Shown: in pieces, positions 17,523-25,465 of the stretch
How the letters are laid out: each line of letters starts with the position of its first letter
Position numbering within the stretch: position 1 is the first letter of the stretch
DNA from: Duncaniella sp.
Lineage (GTDB): Bacteria > Bacteroidota > Bacteroidia > Bacteroidales > Muribaculaceae
Assembly (NCBI GenBank): GCA_029060405.1
Contig: JAIDUB010000014.1
Span: 1 to 62,744, forward strand
Length of the DNA stretch: 62,744 nucleotides
Direction of reading: 5' to 3'
The notes under the pieces: generated by a model
The model's input: the letters and a program-made list of their open reading frames with translations, nothing else
Database searches by the model: none
Told to the model about the DNA's origin: nothing
Made by a program: the position numbers and the translations under genes

Positions 17523-18167
17523 TTATAGTCTCTCCGCGTTCCACGATACATTTTCTTTAATTACTTTAGCCGGCATTCCTGCCACCAGTGAATGCGGTGG
17601 CACGGAAATACCCGTAACCACGGCATTGGTTCCCACTATTGAATCATCGCCAATCACTGACCCTTTCAGTATGGTGACACCATAGCCTATCCATACTCTG
17701 TTGCCTATCCTTACGTCCTTGGCCTGATTAATGCGCATTCCTGTGTTGTCGTCAATTATCGAATGGCTGTCAGAGGTTCTTATTATCACTTTTGCACTTA
17801 CAAGGCAGTCGTCGCCCATCTCTATGGTTGTATTATCGTCAGCTGTAGTCAGAAACAGATCCGACGCACGGAGATTTTTCCCTATCGATATCATTCCTCC
17901 CCTATCTTCCATTCTTATCCTCCCTGACTCTGAAATTTCCGAGCCACTCTTTATCTTCAGTAAATTATTCCGACCTTTTATGGATATAATGACATTACGT
18001 AACACCACGCCTTTCTCAATAATTATTCGGTTGTCTTCGCCTTCGATATTTATATGGCAGTTGATCAGAACTCCTTTGATCTCGCAGCCGCGCTTGCGGT
18101 AAATCAGGTTATATATCATGCCAGATAGCCTGCCTGCTTCAAATTTGATTCTTGAATATATACTCAT
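17523..18167 (-). CDS. Hexapeptide-repeat acyltransferase (left-handed beta-helix)
   Basis: 214 residues built of isoleucine-rich hexapeptide turns (RIIIEKGVVLRNVIIS through IVGTNAVVTG). The C-terminal half has the typical acyl-CoA site: SDSHSIID with the catalytic histidine, VRIGNRVWIGYGVTILKGS, and the closing PPHSLVAGMPAKVI. It resembles the WcaF/CatB/NodL O-acetyltransferases and probably acetylates a sugar of the repeat unit. It overlaps the upstream GT2 gene by 4 nt. Confidence 0.88.
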   Translation of the reverse strand: MSIYSRIKFEAGRLSGMIYNLIYRKRGCEIKGVLINCHINIEGEDNRIIIEKGVVLRNVIISIKGRNNLLKIKSGSEISESGRIRMEDRGGMISIGKNLRASDLFLTTADDNTTIEMGDDCLVSAKVIIRTSDSHSIIDDNTGMRINQAKDVRIGNRVWIGYGVTILKGSVIGDDSIVGTNAVVTGISVPPHSLVAGMPAKVIKENVSWNAERL

Positions 18168-19054
18168 GACTTGCCTGCTATTCTCTTCAATTTATATTTT
18201 GCCGCCTCCTTCATGAAAGTGGCTCTTGTCAGGCCAGACCGCTCCGCCACCTGCAGGTACTCCTTTAATCTTTTGAAATCATGAGATTTAATTGCATCTG
18301 CAAAAGGCGGGAATATCATAGGGTCAAATTCTTTGATTCCATGATCTTGCAGAAATCTGCTTTTTCGGGCAAAAACTTCAATACGCAGTTTTATTCTGTC
18401 GTCACTCCCGCATTTAGATACCGAACCCGGGCGGTCGATAATACAATACGCCACCATGGGATCAACATATATCTTTTCGGAGTAATACCCTGCAAGATAA
18501 GCGAATGTGGTGTCATTATGTATACGGATTTCATCAAATTTCATGGCATTTTCTTCGATAAGACGCCGGTTGATAATCCTGCACCATGGCTCGCCGAAGT
18601 AATAGCGGAAGTAGACGGTGCTTTTATCATCAGAAGCTGAATATCTTGCTATCTGCGACGACAGATGCTCGTTACGGTGCGATAGTTTGAAAGTATCTTC
18701 TTCAAGAGAAATCGCATCAAATATCACCATATCGAATTCCTTACCGGCATACTTGTCAAGCAGCGCCGAAAACGTTGGCAAAAAGAAATCATCGGCATCG
18801 GCAAATATCAGATACTCGCCCTTGGCCTGCTGAAGGCCTGTATTTCTCGCCTTACCTCCGCCTCCGTTCTGATCCGTTGAAAGAAATCTCACATGTGGAA
18901 ATTCAGCTTTCACCTCATTAAATTCCGCTGTATAGTTTGTAGAGCAGTCGTCAACCACAAGCACCTCCATATCTTCTCTCACGGGAACCGTAGCGAGAAG
19001 CCGACGCAACTTTTCAGGCAGATTGAAGTGAGGGATGATTAACGAATATCTCAT
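18164..19054 (-). CDS. Glycosyltransferase family 2
   Basis: 296 residues. RYSLIIPHFNLPEKLRRLL opens the GT-A domain; VVDDCSTNYT near 38, NGGGGKARNTGLQQAKGE near 68 and FADADDF with the DxD motif near 91-95 follow. Start ATG 19054 is preferred to an upstream TTG. The C-terminal half is helical with no recognisable motif. It is cytoplasmic; the sugar it transfers is unknown. Confidence 0.91.
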   Translation of the reverse strand: MRYSLIIPHFNLPEKLRRLLATVPVREDMEVLVVDDCSTNYTAEFNEVKAEFPHVRFLSTDQNGGGGKARNTGLQQAKGEYLIFADADDFFLPTFSALLDKYAGKEFDMVIFDAISLEEDTFKLSHRNEHLSSQIARYSASDDKSTVYFRYYFGEPWCRIINRRLIEENAMKFDEIRIHNDTTFAYLAGYYSEKIYVDPMVAYCIIDRPGSVSKCGSDDRIKLRIEVFARKSRFLQDHGIKEFDPMIFPPFADAIKSHDFKRLKEYLQVAERSGLTRATFMKEAAKYKLKRIAGKS

Positions 19055-19069
19055 TAACAACGTCGCCTA

Positions 19070-20056
19070 TTAGTTTCTTTTACCGGCAAATGCCCGTTGG
19101 CAAGCACCTTTAGCACTCTGATATGCTATATTGAGCATGACAGCACTCACGAGCACTATTACATATCTTCCCGCCCACATATCGGGCTTATTCATTATCG
19201 GTGCAAGCGCAAACACCGGTATGATATGCCACAAATAGAGCCACATCGACTGCTCACTCAGATAGGTGAATACTTTCCCTTTGGTATATCTTGCCAGTAA
19301 CGGCCGGAGGCTCCACATCAGTCCGCTTCCGAATACTCCGTAAAGCAGATAAAGCGATTGTGGCGGATACTTATACTCCTGTGGGTCAAATGTCCAGCCT
19401 TGCCGGCTGATAAAGACCAATATCAAGCAACCCGTGATCGCGAGAAACGCATAAAGGCCACGGGAACTGAAATTTCTGATTTTCAATCCAAATACCGCTA
19501 CCGAACTATAACCGAAAGCATAAAGTACCGTCTCATCCACGGCATATCTCACAATCTTGTTATCGATTCCCGCGACAGCTTCCACCAGAAAGTGTTGAAC
19601 CAAGATTATACCCAGCACTGCAATGCCCGTCATTACCACTCCGGCTTTCTTTACGCAACTGTAGAGAAGCGGCACTATAAGTGCCATCATAAGAAACACG
19701 CGCATTATCCACACATAGCCTATGCTCGGCCAGTTAAGCAGCAGAAATGACCCTGCCACCTTGGTGAGCTTGAGTTGAGGCTTTCCGAGCAGATGGCAGT
19801 AGAGCCAGCTCATCACGAAAAATATCACCAGAAATGTCGCCACAGGATAATAAATTCGTTTAAATCGCTTCCAACCATAAGCTAAATAGCCCCCCCTCAG
19901 TGGTTTATAGCACAAGCATGACACAAACACCATCAGCGGCACGTCAAAACTGCGCATTGGTACATACCAGTCCGGCGCATTCACGTGCACCCCGATAAGC
20001 AATATCAGGCCGATGGCTCTGAGAAAATCGATATAGGTATCCCGCTCGGCCATCAT
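19070..20056 (-). CDS. Acyltransferase family 3 membrane protein
   Basis: About 328 residues with about ten membrane segments. The N-terminus TYIDFLRAIGLILLIGVHVN carries the conserved arginine and histidine of acyltransferase family 3 (OafA/WecH type). LYLWHIIPVFALAP near the end is the matching late helix. It probably O-acylates the lipid-linked or nascent polysaccharide. The start at 20056 shares one base with the upstream stop; the ATG at 20053 is equally possible. A G7 run lies at 19890-19896 near residue 55. Confidence 0.85.
   Translation of the reverse strand: MMAERDTYIDFLRAIGLILLIGVHVNAPDWYVPMRSFDVPLMVFVSCLCYKPLRGGYLAYGWKRFKRIYYPVATFLVIFFVMSWLYCHLLGKPQLKLTKVAGSFLLLNWPSIGYVWIMRVFLMMALIVPLLYSCVKKAGVVMTGIAVLGIILVQHFLVEAVAGIDNKIVRYAVDETVLYAFGYSSVAVFGLKIRNFSSRGLYAFLAITGCLILVFISRQGWTFDPQEYKYPPQSLYLLYGVFGSGLMWSLRPLLARYTKGKVFTYLSEQSMWLYLWHIIPVFALAPIMNKPDMWAGRYVIVLVSAVMLNIAYQSAKGACQRAFAGKRN
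19890..19896 (-). repeat. G7 homopolymer in acyltransferase gene
   Basis: Seven G in AGG-GGG-GGC. With six G the frame reads into TAG three codons later; with eight it reaches TAA after about ten codons. Either change inactivates the gene, as expected of a slippage switch, although seven is close to the lower length limit for this. Confidence 0.55.
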
Positions 20057-21015
20057 CAGCGTATTTTCAGTTCTTCCACCGCTTTCTTGCAGTGTTGGCC
20101 CATCATCGTCAAGCACTCGGGTGTAAAATAATCCATTCTTCCGCAGGCCGAGGTCATCGTAAGCTCACCCACATACACCTTACCGTCAACCTGATAGAAA
20201 TCCACTCTCATCTGGGGATAACCCTTTGAAAGAGTCGTTGCTATCTCAAGCATCTTATCAAGTTGCGTTGGTCTGGACATTGGCTTTTTTGCTTTAAGTA
20301 TATGCAGTCCGTCGTGAACACCATACTCTTCATCCACCCGTCTCCAGTCAGCCGCAGTATAGACATCGGTGGTAAAATATTTCTTGGTGCGGTCACTGCA
20401 AGTGAAGCATAATACCGGCTTCCCGTTGAAGCACCAGAATTTATAGTCGATCAGTGAACTTGACACTCCTTCCTGCTTTGCGGGGTCAAGCATTTCCTCG
20501 GCTATTATCACAGGCTTGATGCGCAGGTAATGGGGCTCGGCTGTGTATTTTCCGAACTCTTTTGAAAATATATTCTTGAAATACGTCTTTACCTCCTCGA
20601 CATCGGCCTGCGACTTATCCTTGACTATCAGCACATCGCCGCATCCGTTATTGGCTTTAAGCACAAACTTGTCGGGCAGCTCTTCAAATGATATTTCCTC
20701 GGGCTTATCCCACACGGCCAGCACTTTTACCAGATGATCGCCACAACCGCGATCGGTCACAAATTCGCGCATGCGGTATTTGTCGGCAAGTATGCTCCAC
20801 TCGGTAGTGTCGGTATTGAATTCCAGCCAGTTGATCCACTGGTTGATATCCTCGGGCGACTCCCAGTTGATTTCACGGCCGAACTGCCGTTTATAATATA
20901 TGGCGGCAACAGTTTTAAAATCACCGTTTTTGTGAGCTTTCTTCAACCTGTAGCGGTCAACTATCAGCCCGGGATGAGTTATATAGCGTAATATTTTCGA
21001 TATTGAAGATGACAT
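20056..21015 (-). CDS. TupA-like ATP-grasp family protein
   Basis: 319 residues. The order is WSILADKYRMREFV, then PDKFVLKANNGCGDVLIVKD, then VIIAEEML, SLIDYKFWCFNGKP and YPQMRVDFYQVDGKVYVGELT, the pattern of the TupA-like ATP-grasp proteins found in cell-surface polymer clusters. ATP-grasp enzymes join a carboxylate to an amine or thiol through an acyl phosphate. Here the likely job is to attach an amino acid or similar group to a uronic acid of the glycan, but the substrate is not known. The stop codon shares a base with the next start. Confidence 0.88.
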   Translation of the reverse strand: MSSSISKILRYITHPGLIVDRYRLKKAHKNGDFKTVAAIYYKRQFGREINWESPEDINQWINWLEFNTDTTEWSILADKYRMREFVTDRGCGDHLVKVLAVWDKPEEISFEELPDKFVLKANNGCGDVLIVKDKSQADVEEVKTYFKNIFSKEFGKYTAEPHYLRIKPVIIAEEMLDPAKQEGVSSSLIDYKFWCFNGKPVLCFTCSDRTKKYFTTDVYTAADWRRVDEEYGVHDGLHILKAKKPMSRPTQLDKMLEIATTLSKGYPQMRVDFYQVDGKVYVGELTMTSACGRMDYFTPECLTMMGQHCKKAVEELKIR

Positions 21016-21061
21016 AAGTTAGTTTCAGGAATTAGTTTATATTCTTGATTTTTAAAATCTT

Positions 21062-22135
21062 TTATTCATTTCTAAGCATATCGAGATAACGGATAAATTC
21101 CTGCACGTCATTATGTGATACCGTTAATCTCTCTCCGTATGCTCCATCAGGCAGTTTAGGCTTGACAGTCACATGATACCCGTTTATCAATATGTGGTAC
21201 TTGCCATGGCTCACATTCGTAGTCACGGTTTCAATGAGATTGTCTTTATCCTTATTATCGCTTGCATATTCATTTATCCACTTTCTCCACATCTCGGCTT
21301 TCCGCCCGAGAGTATGCTCATAATATCCCGGCAATCGCTCACGAAGAATATTGCTTACCTCATCCAGACGGGCTATCACCTTCTTGCTTACATTGTCAAT
21401 CTCGGCACCATGTACATATAGATTACGCAGTTTAATGATATTCTGCAGCTCATTCTCATATCTTTTTTGAATAATGTTTTCCTTGCAGAGCTGCTTCACC
21501 ATAAACGATACTCCCGTTCTTTTTCCAAACATAAAATAACCTTCATCAGGGAAATATGCTCTTACAGCCTGCTCAAACTCCCTGAAGTGCTCGATAAAAG
21601 TCATCGGCGACACTTGATCGTCAGCCGGAACTTCCTCGCCCTGTTGAGTATTACCTCCTTCGTTACCCTCCTGCTCCTCAGCTTCAAGTGCTCTTTTGGT
21701 TTCGGTAGTCTCCTCTTTAATTATTCTGTTTCTCCCTTTCTCACTCAAAGCAAAATTTAGAATCGGAATCAGGAGAAATAACGCCCATATATTACCTAAT
21801 ATCAGTACTATGAATAGGATTAGACACACCCAACCGCTCGTATTCCACAATATTGTTACTGTTGCAAGCTGGCTCGAAATCTCATCAGCATACGCAAGCG
21901 CCCCTATATCAAGTAGGATGAATAAAATTGAAGATACAAAGAAATTCCAACCCACTTCAAATACTTTATCAATCTGCGGCCACAGAATTGTGCCTAACGA
22001 AGGGTCATCATCTATCCTGCGATTCATATTCTGATCATACACCGTCAATCCGGCCATGACCAAACCCGCAAGCGCCGCTAACACCTGTGGAAGCGTCGAA
22101 AATATCCAATATATTGCCTCTGCCGATATATTCAT
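21062..22135 (-). CDS. Unknown membrane protein with HEPN-like C-terminal domain
   Basis: 357 residues. Hydrophobic segments lie at about 12-32, 63-83 and 101-128 (the last may be two spans), followed by a charged glutamate-rich linker (140-172). A helical domain holds LRNLYVHGAEI at 236-246, with R-x4-H at 237-242, the motif of HEPN nucleases and of DUF4145-like proteins. The C-terminal 70 residues look like a small beta domain. No polysaccharide enzyme motif is present. It lies between wzx and the ATP-grasp gene with no promoter of its own visible. It could be a chain-length or assembly factor, or a membrane-tethered HEPN effector carried by the operon. Confidence 0.65.
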   Translation of the reverse strand: MNISAEAIYWIFSTLPQVLAALAGLVMAGLTVYDQNMNRRIDDDPSLGTILWPQIDKVFEVGWNFFVSSILFILLDIGALAYADEISSQLATVTILWNTSGWVCLILFIVLILGNIWALFLLIPILNFALSEKGRNRIIKEETTETKRALEAEEQEGNEGGNTQQGEEVPADDQVSPMTFIEHFREFEQAVRAYFPDEGYFMFGKRTGVSFMVKQLCKENIIQKRYENELQNIIKLRNLYVHGAEIDNVSKKVIARLDEVSNILRERLPGYYEHTLGRKAEMWRKWINEYASDNKDKDNLIETVTTNVSHGKYHILINGYHVTVKPKLPDGAYGERLTVSHNDVQEFIRYLDMLRNE

Positions 22136-22154
22136 TATGATAAAAATAGAATAA

Positions 22155-23693
22155 TTACTTTTTACCGATTTTTTGCTTTATCGATTTGAAGATGCCATCC
22201 ACTATCAGACGCTCTTCACTCATAAGGCTGAATCTGTATATAAGATAACTATAGAGAGCGACCAATGGGATTAATGCAATTATATATATCGGCAGAGTCA
22301 GGCAAAACTTAACCAATACATAACAACCCAGCGTGATAAACAGCGTCGGCAAAATTATTTTCATGAATACATTTTCCACGTATGCCGTTATATTGAGGCC
22401 GCCGGTGCGTTTCAGGAACGGCAACCTGACCAACGCACATATCAGCTCTATAACGGCATAGCACCATATTGCGGATTTAATCGGAATATTCATTTTAAGC
22501 AATATCCACAATACAGGCAGGGTGAGCAACTTTATGGTATTTACCGTAATTGAATACGCTCCAATATTTCCTATCGCCTGATTTGATGTTCCTAATCCCG
22601 TTGTAATCAGGTCAACCAATCCCGTGACGAGAATGACTGTGCAGAATAACACTGCGTAATCAGGCAGTTCACCAAGCCATAATTTCAGCACCTCAGGCAA
22701 AACGAATATAAGCGGTATCACTATCATGGCAAGCAACAGGTAACTGAATTTTGAAGCTATCTCGGCAAGCCTGAACATTTTTGCTCTGTCGCCACCGCCT
22801 TCTGCCTTTACTATCTGGGGATTGATGGCAAGCATGAGTGCCGAAGAAACGAAACTCACCGCTCCGCTCAGCTGCAGCGCTATACCGAAAGCAGCATTTA
22901 CCGTGGTTCCGAAAAATTTATTGATAATTACGGCAGTTCCCTGCGTGCGTCCCACAATACAACCGGTACTGTAAAGCTGCCAGCCGATAAACGACGACAT
23001 CGACTTCAGATATTCCTTGTTGAAAAGGCTGATTCGCGGCCATATACACTCCTCGTAGTTTCGGAAATCATATACTGAAAATGCGAGGAAATTCATCACA
23101 TAAATCGCCAGCATCAGGTATCCGTAGGTGATAAGCTTATCCGCCCCCCAATAAGTAAGCATGACGGCTATGCCCACTTTCAGCACGCCGTCACACACAT
23201 CCACTACCGATGTATACACGATATTCTCATGTGATATGATAAGTGCCTTATATGGCGCCGTGACAAACGAAAGCAATATCATAGCAATCGTGCACTGATA
23301 CACAATCTTTGCCGCATGCATGCGCTCGGGAGCTATATTCAGAAATCCGTCAAAGAGAAAGAGTCCCGCAATCTCAAGCAATATCAGCACCACGCCGCTC
23401 ACAACCACATGCATAATCACACTATTGCTGAAGATTGCCTGCTGAGTCTCAAGATCACTTTTCGCCTGATGATATGACATGAACCGCTGCGTCGTGGTAA
23501 CCATGGCATTGGTCATAAACGCGAGCATCGAAACCACGCCGGCAATCAAGGTAAATATACCGTAGTCAGCCAGTCCGAGTGCAGCGAGGATTAACCTTGT
23601 ACTGTATAATGAAAGAACAAGATTTATCAACGTGCGTGCATATTGCGCACCGGTATTGATAATCAGTCTTGTCGAATTTTTATGTATTTTCAT
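22155..23693 (-). CDS. wzx: Polysaccharide flippase, Wzx/MATE-like
   Basis: 512 residues with 12-14 predicted membrane helices, in the polysaccharide-export branch of the MOP superfamily. The N-terminal INTGAQYARTLINLVLSLYS and ALGLADYGIFTLIAGVVSML are typical. It should turn undecaprenyl-linked repeat units across the inner membrane for the EpsG-type polymerase. It is the second gene of the operon; its start overlaps the upxY stop by 4 nt. Confidence 0.92.
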   Translation of the reverse strand: MKIHKNSTRLIINTGAQYARTLINLVLSLYSTRLILAALGLADYGIFTLIAGVVSMLAFMTNAMVTTTQRFMSYHQAKSDLETQQAIFSNSVIMHVVVSGVVLILLEIAGLFLFDGFLNIAPERMHAAKIVYQCTIAMILLSFVTAPYKALIISHENIVYTSVVDVCDGVLKVGIAVMLTYWGADKLITYGYLMLAIYVMNFLAFSVYDFRNYEECIWPRISLFNKEYLKSMSSFIGWQLYSTGCIVGRTQGTAVIINKFFGTTVNAAFGIALQLSGAVSFVSSALMLAINPQIVKAEGGGDRAKMFRLAEIASKFSYLLLAMIVIPLIFVLPEVLKLWLGELPDYAVLFCTVILVTGLVDLITTGLGTSNQAIGNIGAYSITVNTIKLLTLPVLWILLKMNIPIKSAIWCYAVIELICALVRLPFLKRTGGLNITAYVENVFMKIILPTLFITLGCYVLVKFCLTLPIYIIALIPLVALYSYLIYRFSLMSEERLIVDGIFKSIKQKIGKK

Positions 23694-24346
23694 CTGTCGT
23701 TGGAAGAAAGTGCCACAGTATCGGTCACCGGTATCTCAGTGAGGCGTTCTACGTCGCTGGGGTCGATTTTGACGGTGGCGCCGCCGAGCAGGTCGAGGCT
23801 TACGGCAAGCGTATGTGACCCGTCGGGATTGGATATTATTGTTCCTTCAAGTCCTTTCAGATGGCCGCGTATCACCCTCACCGTATCGTGTAGCCTGAAT
23901 ACGGCGGGAGTAAAGTCCACGGGGATTTCCGATTGTCCGAGCATGAATTTCAGTGTCTGCATCTGACGCTCGGGAATAGTGGCTACAGGCCGGTTGCCTC
24001 CGGCAGGGTCCACCGTGCGGTTGACCATAAAGCGGAAAATATATGGCAGGTTCACGATTTCTTTACGGCACGCTTCGGTACACTTCACGAATACCACGGC
24101 CGGAATCACCACACGGTCTACGGCCCGTCGCCGTCCGTTGGCCCACACGTGCACTTCCCTCTGCGTAGCCACGTAGCTTTCCACACCGCGCTCCGACAGG
24201 CTGTCGGCCACTTTTTTCTCGTGCCGTGCATTGACCATAGCTACATACCATCGTTTTTCGGCCACGCCTACGGCGTCGTCAACGCCCGCAGGCACCGCCG
24301 CAACTATCGTGTTTTCTGTCCCGGTATCAGACATACTGAAGATCAT
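23690..24346 (-). CDS. upxY: UpxY-family transcription antiterminator (NusG-like)
   Basis: About 218 residues. The NGN domain starts at KRWYVAMVNARHEKKVADSL and contains RVVIPAVVFVKCT; the C-terminal KOW-like part is VRVIRGHLKGLEGTIIS. UpxY proteins are encoded first in Bacteroides capsule operons and prevent premature termination in the long leader and operon. The frame extends to 24385, but that lies inside the promoter. ATG 24346 is chosen because a full AAGGAGG Shine-Dalgarno stands 9 nt upstream, rare in this phylum. The gene heads a run of 15 same-strand genes to ugd. No upxZ partner is seen. Confidence 0.9.
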   Translation of the reverse strand: MIFSMSDTGTENTIVAAVPAGVDDAVGVAEKRWYVAMVNARHEKKVADSLSERGVESYVATQREVHVWANGRRRAVDRVVIPAVVFVKCTEACRKEIVNLPYIFRFMVNRTVDPAGGNRPVATIPERQMQTLKFMLGQSEIPVDFTPAVFRLHDTVRVIRGHLKGLEGTIISNPDGSHTLAVSLDLLGGATVKIDPSDVERLTEIPVTDTVALSSNDR

Positions 24347-24355
24347 GTTCAGCCG

Positions 24356-24362
24356 CCTCCTT
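24356..24362 (-). promoter_or_regulatory. Strong Shine-Dalgarno site of upxY
   Basis: AAGGAGG lies 9 nt before ATG 24346 and decides the start codon. Other genes in this window lack such a site. Confidence 0.6.
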
Positions 24363-24384
24363 GAAAGAAGCCTTGAACAATTCA

Positions 24385-24414
24385 CAAAGTTAAGGAAAAA
24401 GTTCGATTTATCAA
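24385..24414 (-). promoter_or_regulatory. Promoter of the polysaccharide operon
   Basis: On the minus strand TTG (24414-24412), a 19-nt spacer, then TAACTTTG (24392-24385). The expected start near 24378 leaves a leader of about 32 nt before ATG 24346. I find no flanking inverted repeats of the kind that mark invertible capsule promoters. Confidence 0.8.
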
Positions 24415-24468
24415 TTATTCATTTCTTTAATTATGGCACTTCATCGATAAATCAGCAGTCCGTAAGCA

Positions 24469-24500
24469 AGACAGCCCGGCGCATCCGCGTCGGGCTGTCT
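24469..24500 (-). terminator. Terminator hairpin between the Sus operon and the polysaccharide operon
   Basis: A 14-bp stem (one G-T pair) with a 4-nt loop: AGACAGCCCGGCGC against GCGTCGGGCTGTCT. It follows the lipoprotein stop by about 34 nt on the minus strand. A short T-rich stretch follows only on the plus side, so it may work in both directions. Confidence 0.7.
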
Positions 24501-24533
24501 CTTTCAGAGGTATTTATATGAGCTGGATCTATT

Positions 24534-25430
24534 TTACAGAAGGGGCATGAACTTCATGTTGCTGAGACGATCCCAGAGTCCCTTGCTGGCACCCTCGTTG
24601 AATACAGCGAGGCAAATGCTTTCAGAGAACTGAACCATGGTGTAGTCGTCATTCCATGTACCGATGATTTCACCGCTGGTCTTGCCACTGGAATCTGTTA
24701 CTATTACATCACACTCGCCGAGGCCGGTGAAGTTAAGGCCTTCAGCCGCGGTGGTTCCGAGAGGAATCGACATATTGTACTTGCCGGTGGCTTCATCTTC
24801 GCGAAGCACCACATTGAGCACGAGGCCGCTGTAAAGAGCGGGATAGAAACCGATGAACTGACATTCGCCTGTAGCTTCGTTCACAACGTCGAGCGTAGCG
24901 TTGGGGGTGACTATGGGTGTATTGTCATAGTCACTAAACTCGAGCTGCCAAGGGCCGGAAAGCGCATAGATGGGTGAGCTGAGACGGTCCTGAATTGCAA
25001 CCGTACAGGTATTGAGGGGCTGCACGATAGCACCTTCGGCGCTTTCGATCACGACACGGAAATAGCGGTCGGGGTCGCGTGATTCAAGATACTGGGTGCG
25101 GATTTCCACAGATGCCGTCTTGGTGTCGGCGGGAATATTGATAGTCTCGCTTGTTACGTAGAAATGGCTGTCGGCAATAGCCTGTTCCTGCTCGGGATCA
25201 TCAGTACCCATCACCTTTACGGTAACTTTTACATAACCGTTAGGTTCGCCTGTCACTACGAGAGGAATTTGGAAAATGCCCTTCATCTCATTTACTACCA
25301 TTTCGGCAGTTTCCACCGATACTCCCACACCGGGGACGGTGTTGATCGAGTAATCTTCCTTGTCATCGCTGCATGATGTAAGAGCTACGGTGCAGGCGGC
25401 AAATATTGAGAGATATTTGAAAAGTTTCAT
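24534..25430 (-). CDS. Surface lipoprotein of the SusCD operon
   Basis: 298 residues. A type II signal peptide ends in the lipobox LTSC (Cys near residue 20) followed by SDDKED, an acidic export-type tail. The body is beta-rich: PGVGVSVETAEMVVNE and VTVKVMGTDD resemble the Calx-beta/DUF-type repeats of Sus-associated lipoproteins, and a C-terminal module (about 150-298) contains SGPWQLEFSDYDN and IIGTWNDDYTMVQFSE. As the third gene after susC and susD it probably serves as a surface glycan-binding protein; no catalytic motif is visible. Confidence 0.8.
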   Translation of the reverse strand: MKLFKYLSIFAACTVALTSCSDDKEDYSINTVPGVGVSVETAEMVVNEMKGIFQIPLVVTGEPNGYVKVTVKVMGTDDPEQEQAIADSHFYVTSETINIPADTKTASVEIRTQYLESRDPDRYFRVVIESAEGAIVQPLNTCTVAIQDRLSSPIYALSGPWQLEFSDYDNTPIVTPNATLDVVNEATGECQFIGFYPALYSGLVLNVVLREDEATGKYNMSIPLGTTAAEGLNFTGLGECDVIVTDSSGKTSGEIIGTWNDDYTMVQFSESICLAVFNEGASKGLWDRLSNMKFMPLL

Positions 25431-25465
25431 GATTGCTTGTTATTGGGATTTAATCGTGGATAGGA

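Noticed and set aside
24385-24500. Invertible capsule promoter
   Set aside because: The only inverted repeat is a terminator hairpin, and no matching repeats flank the promoter.
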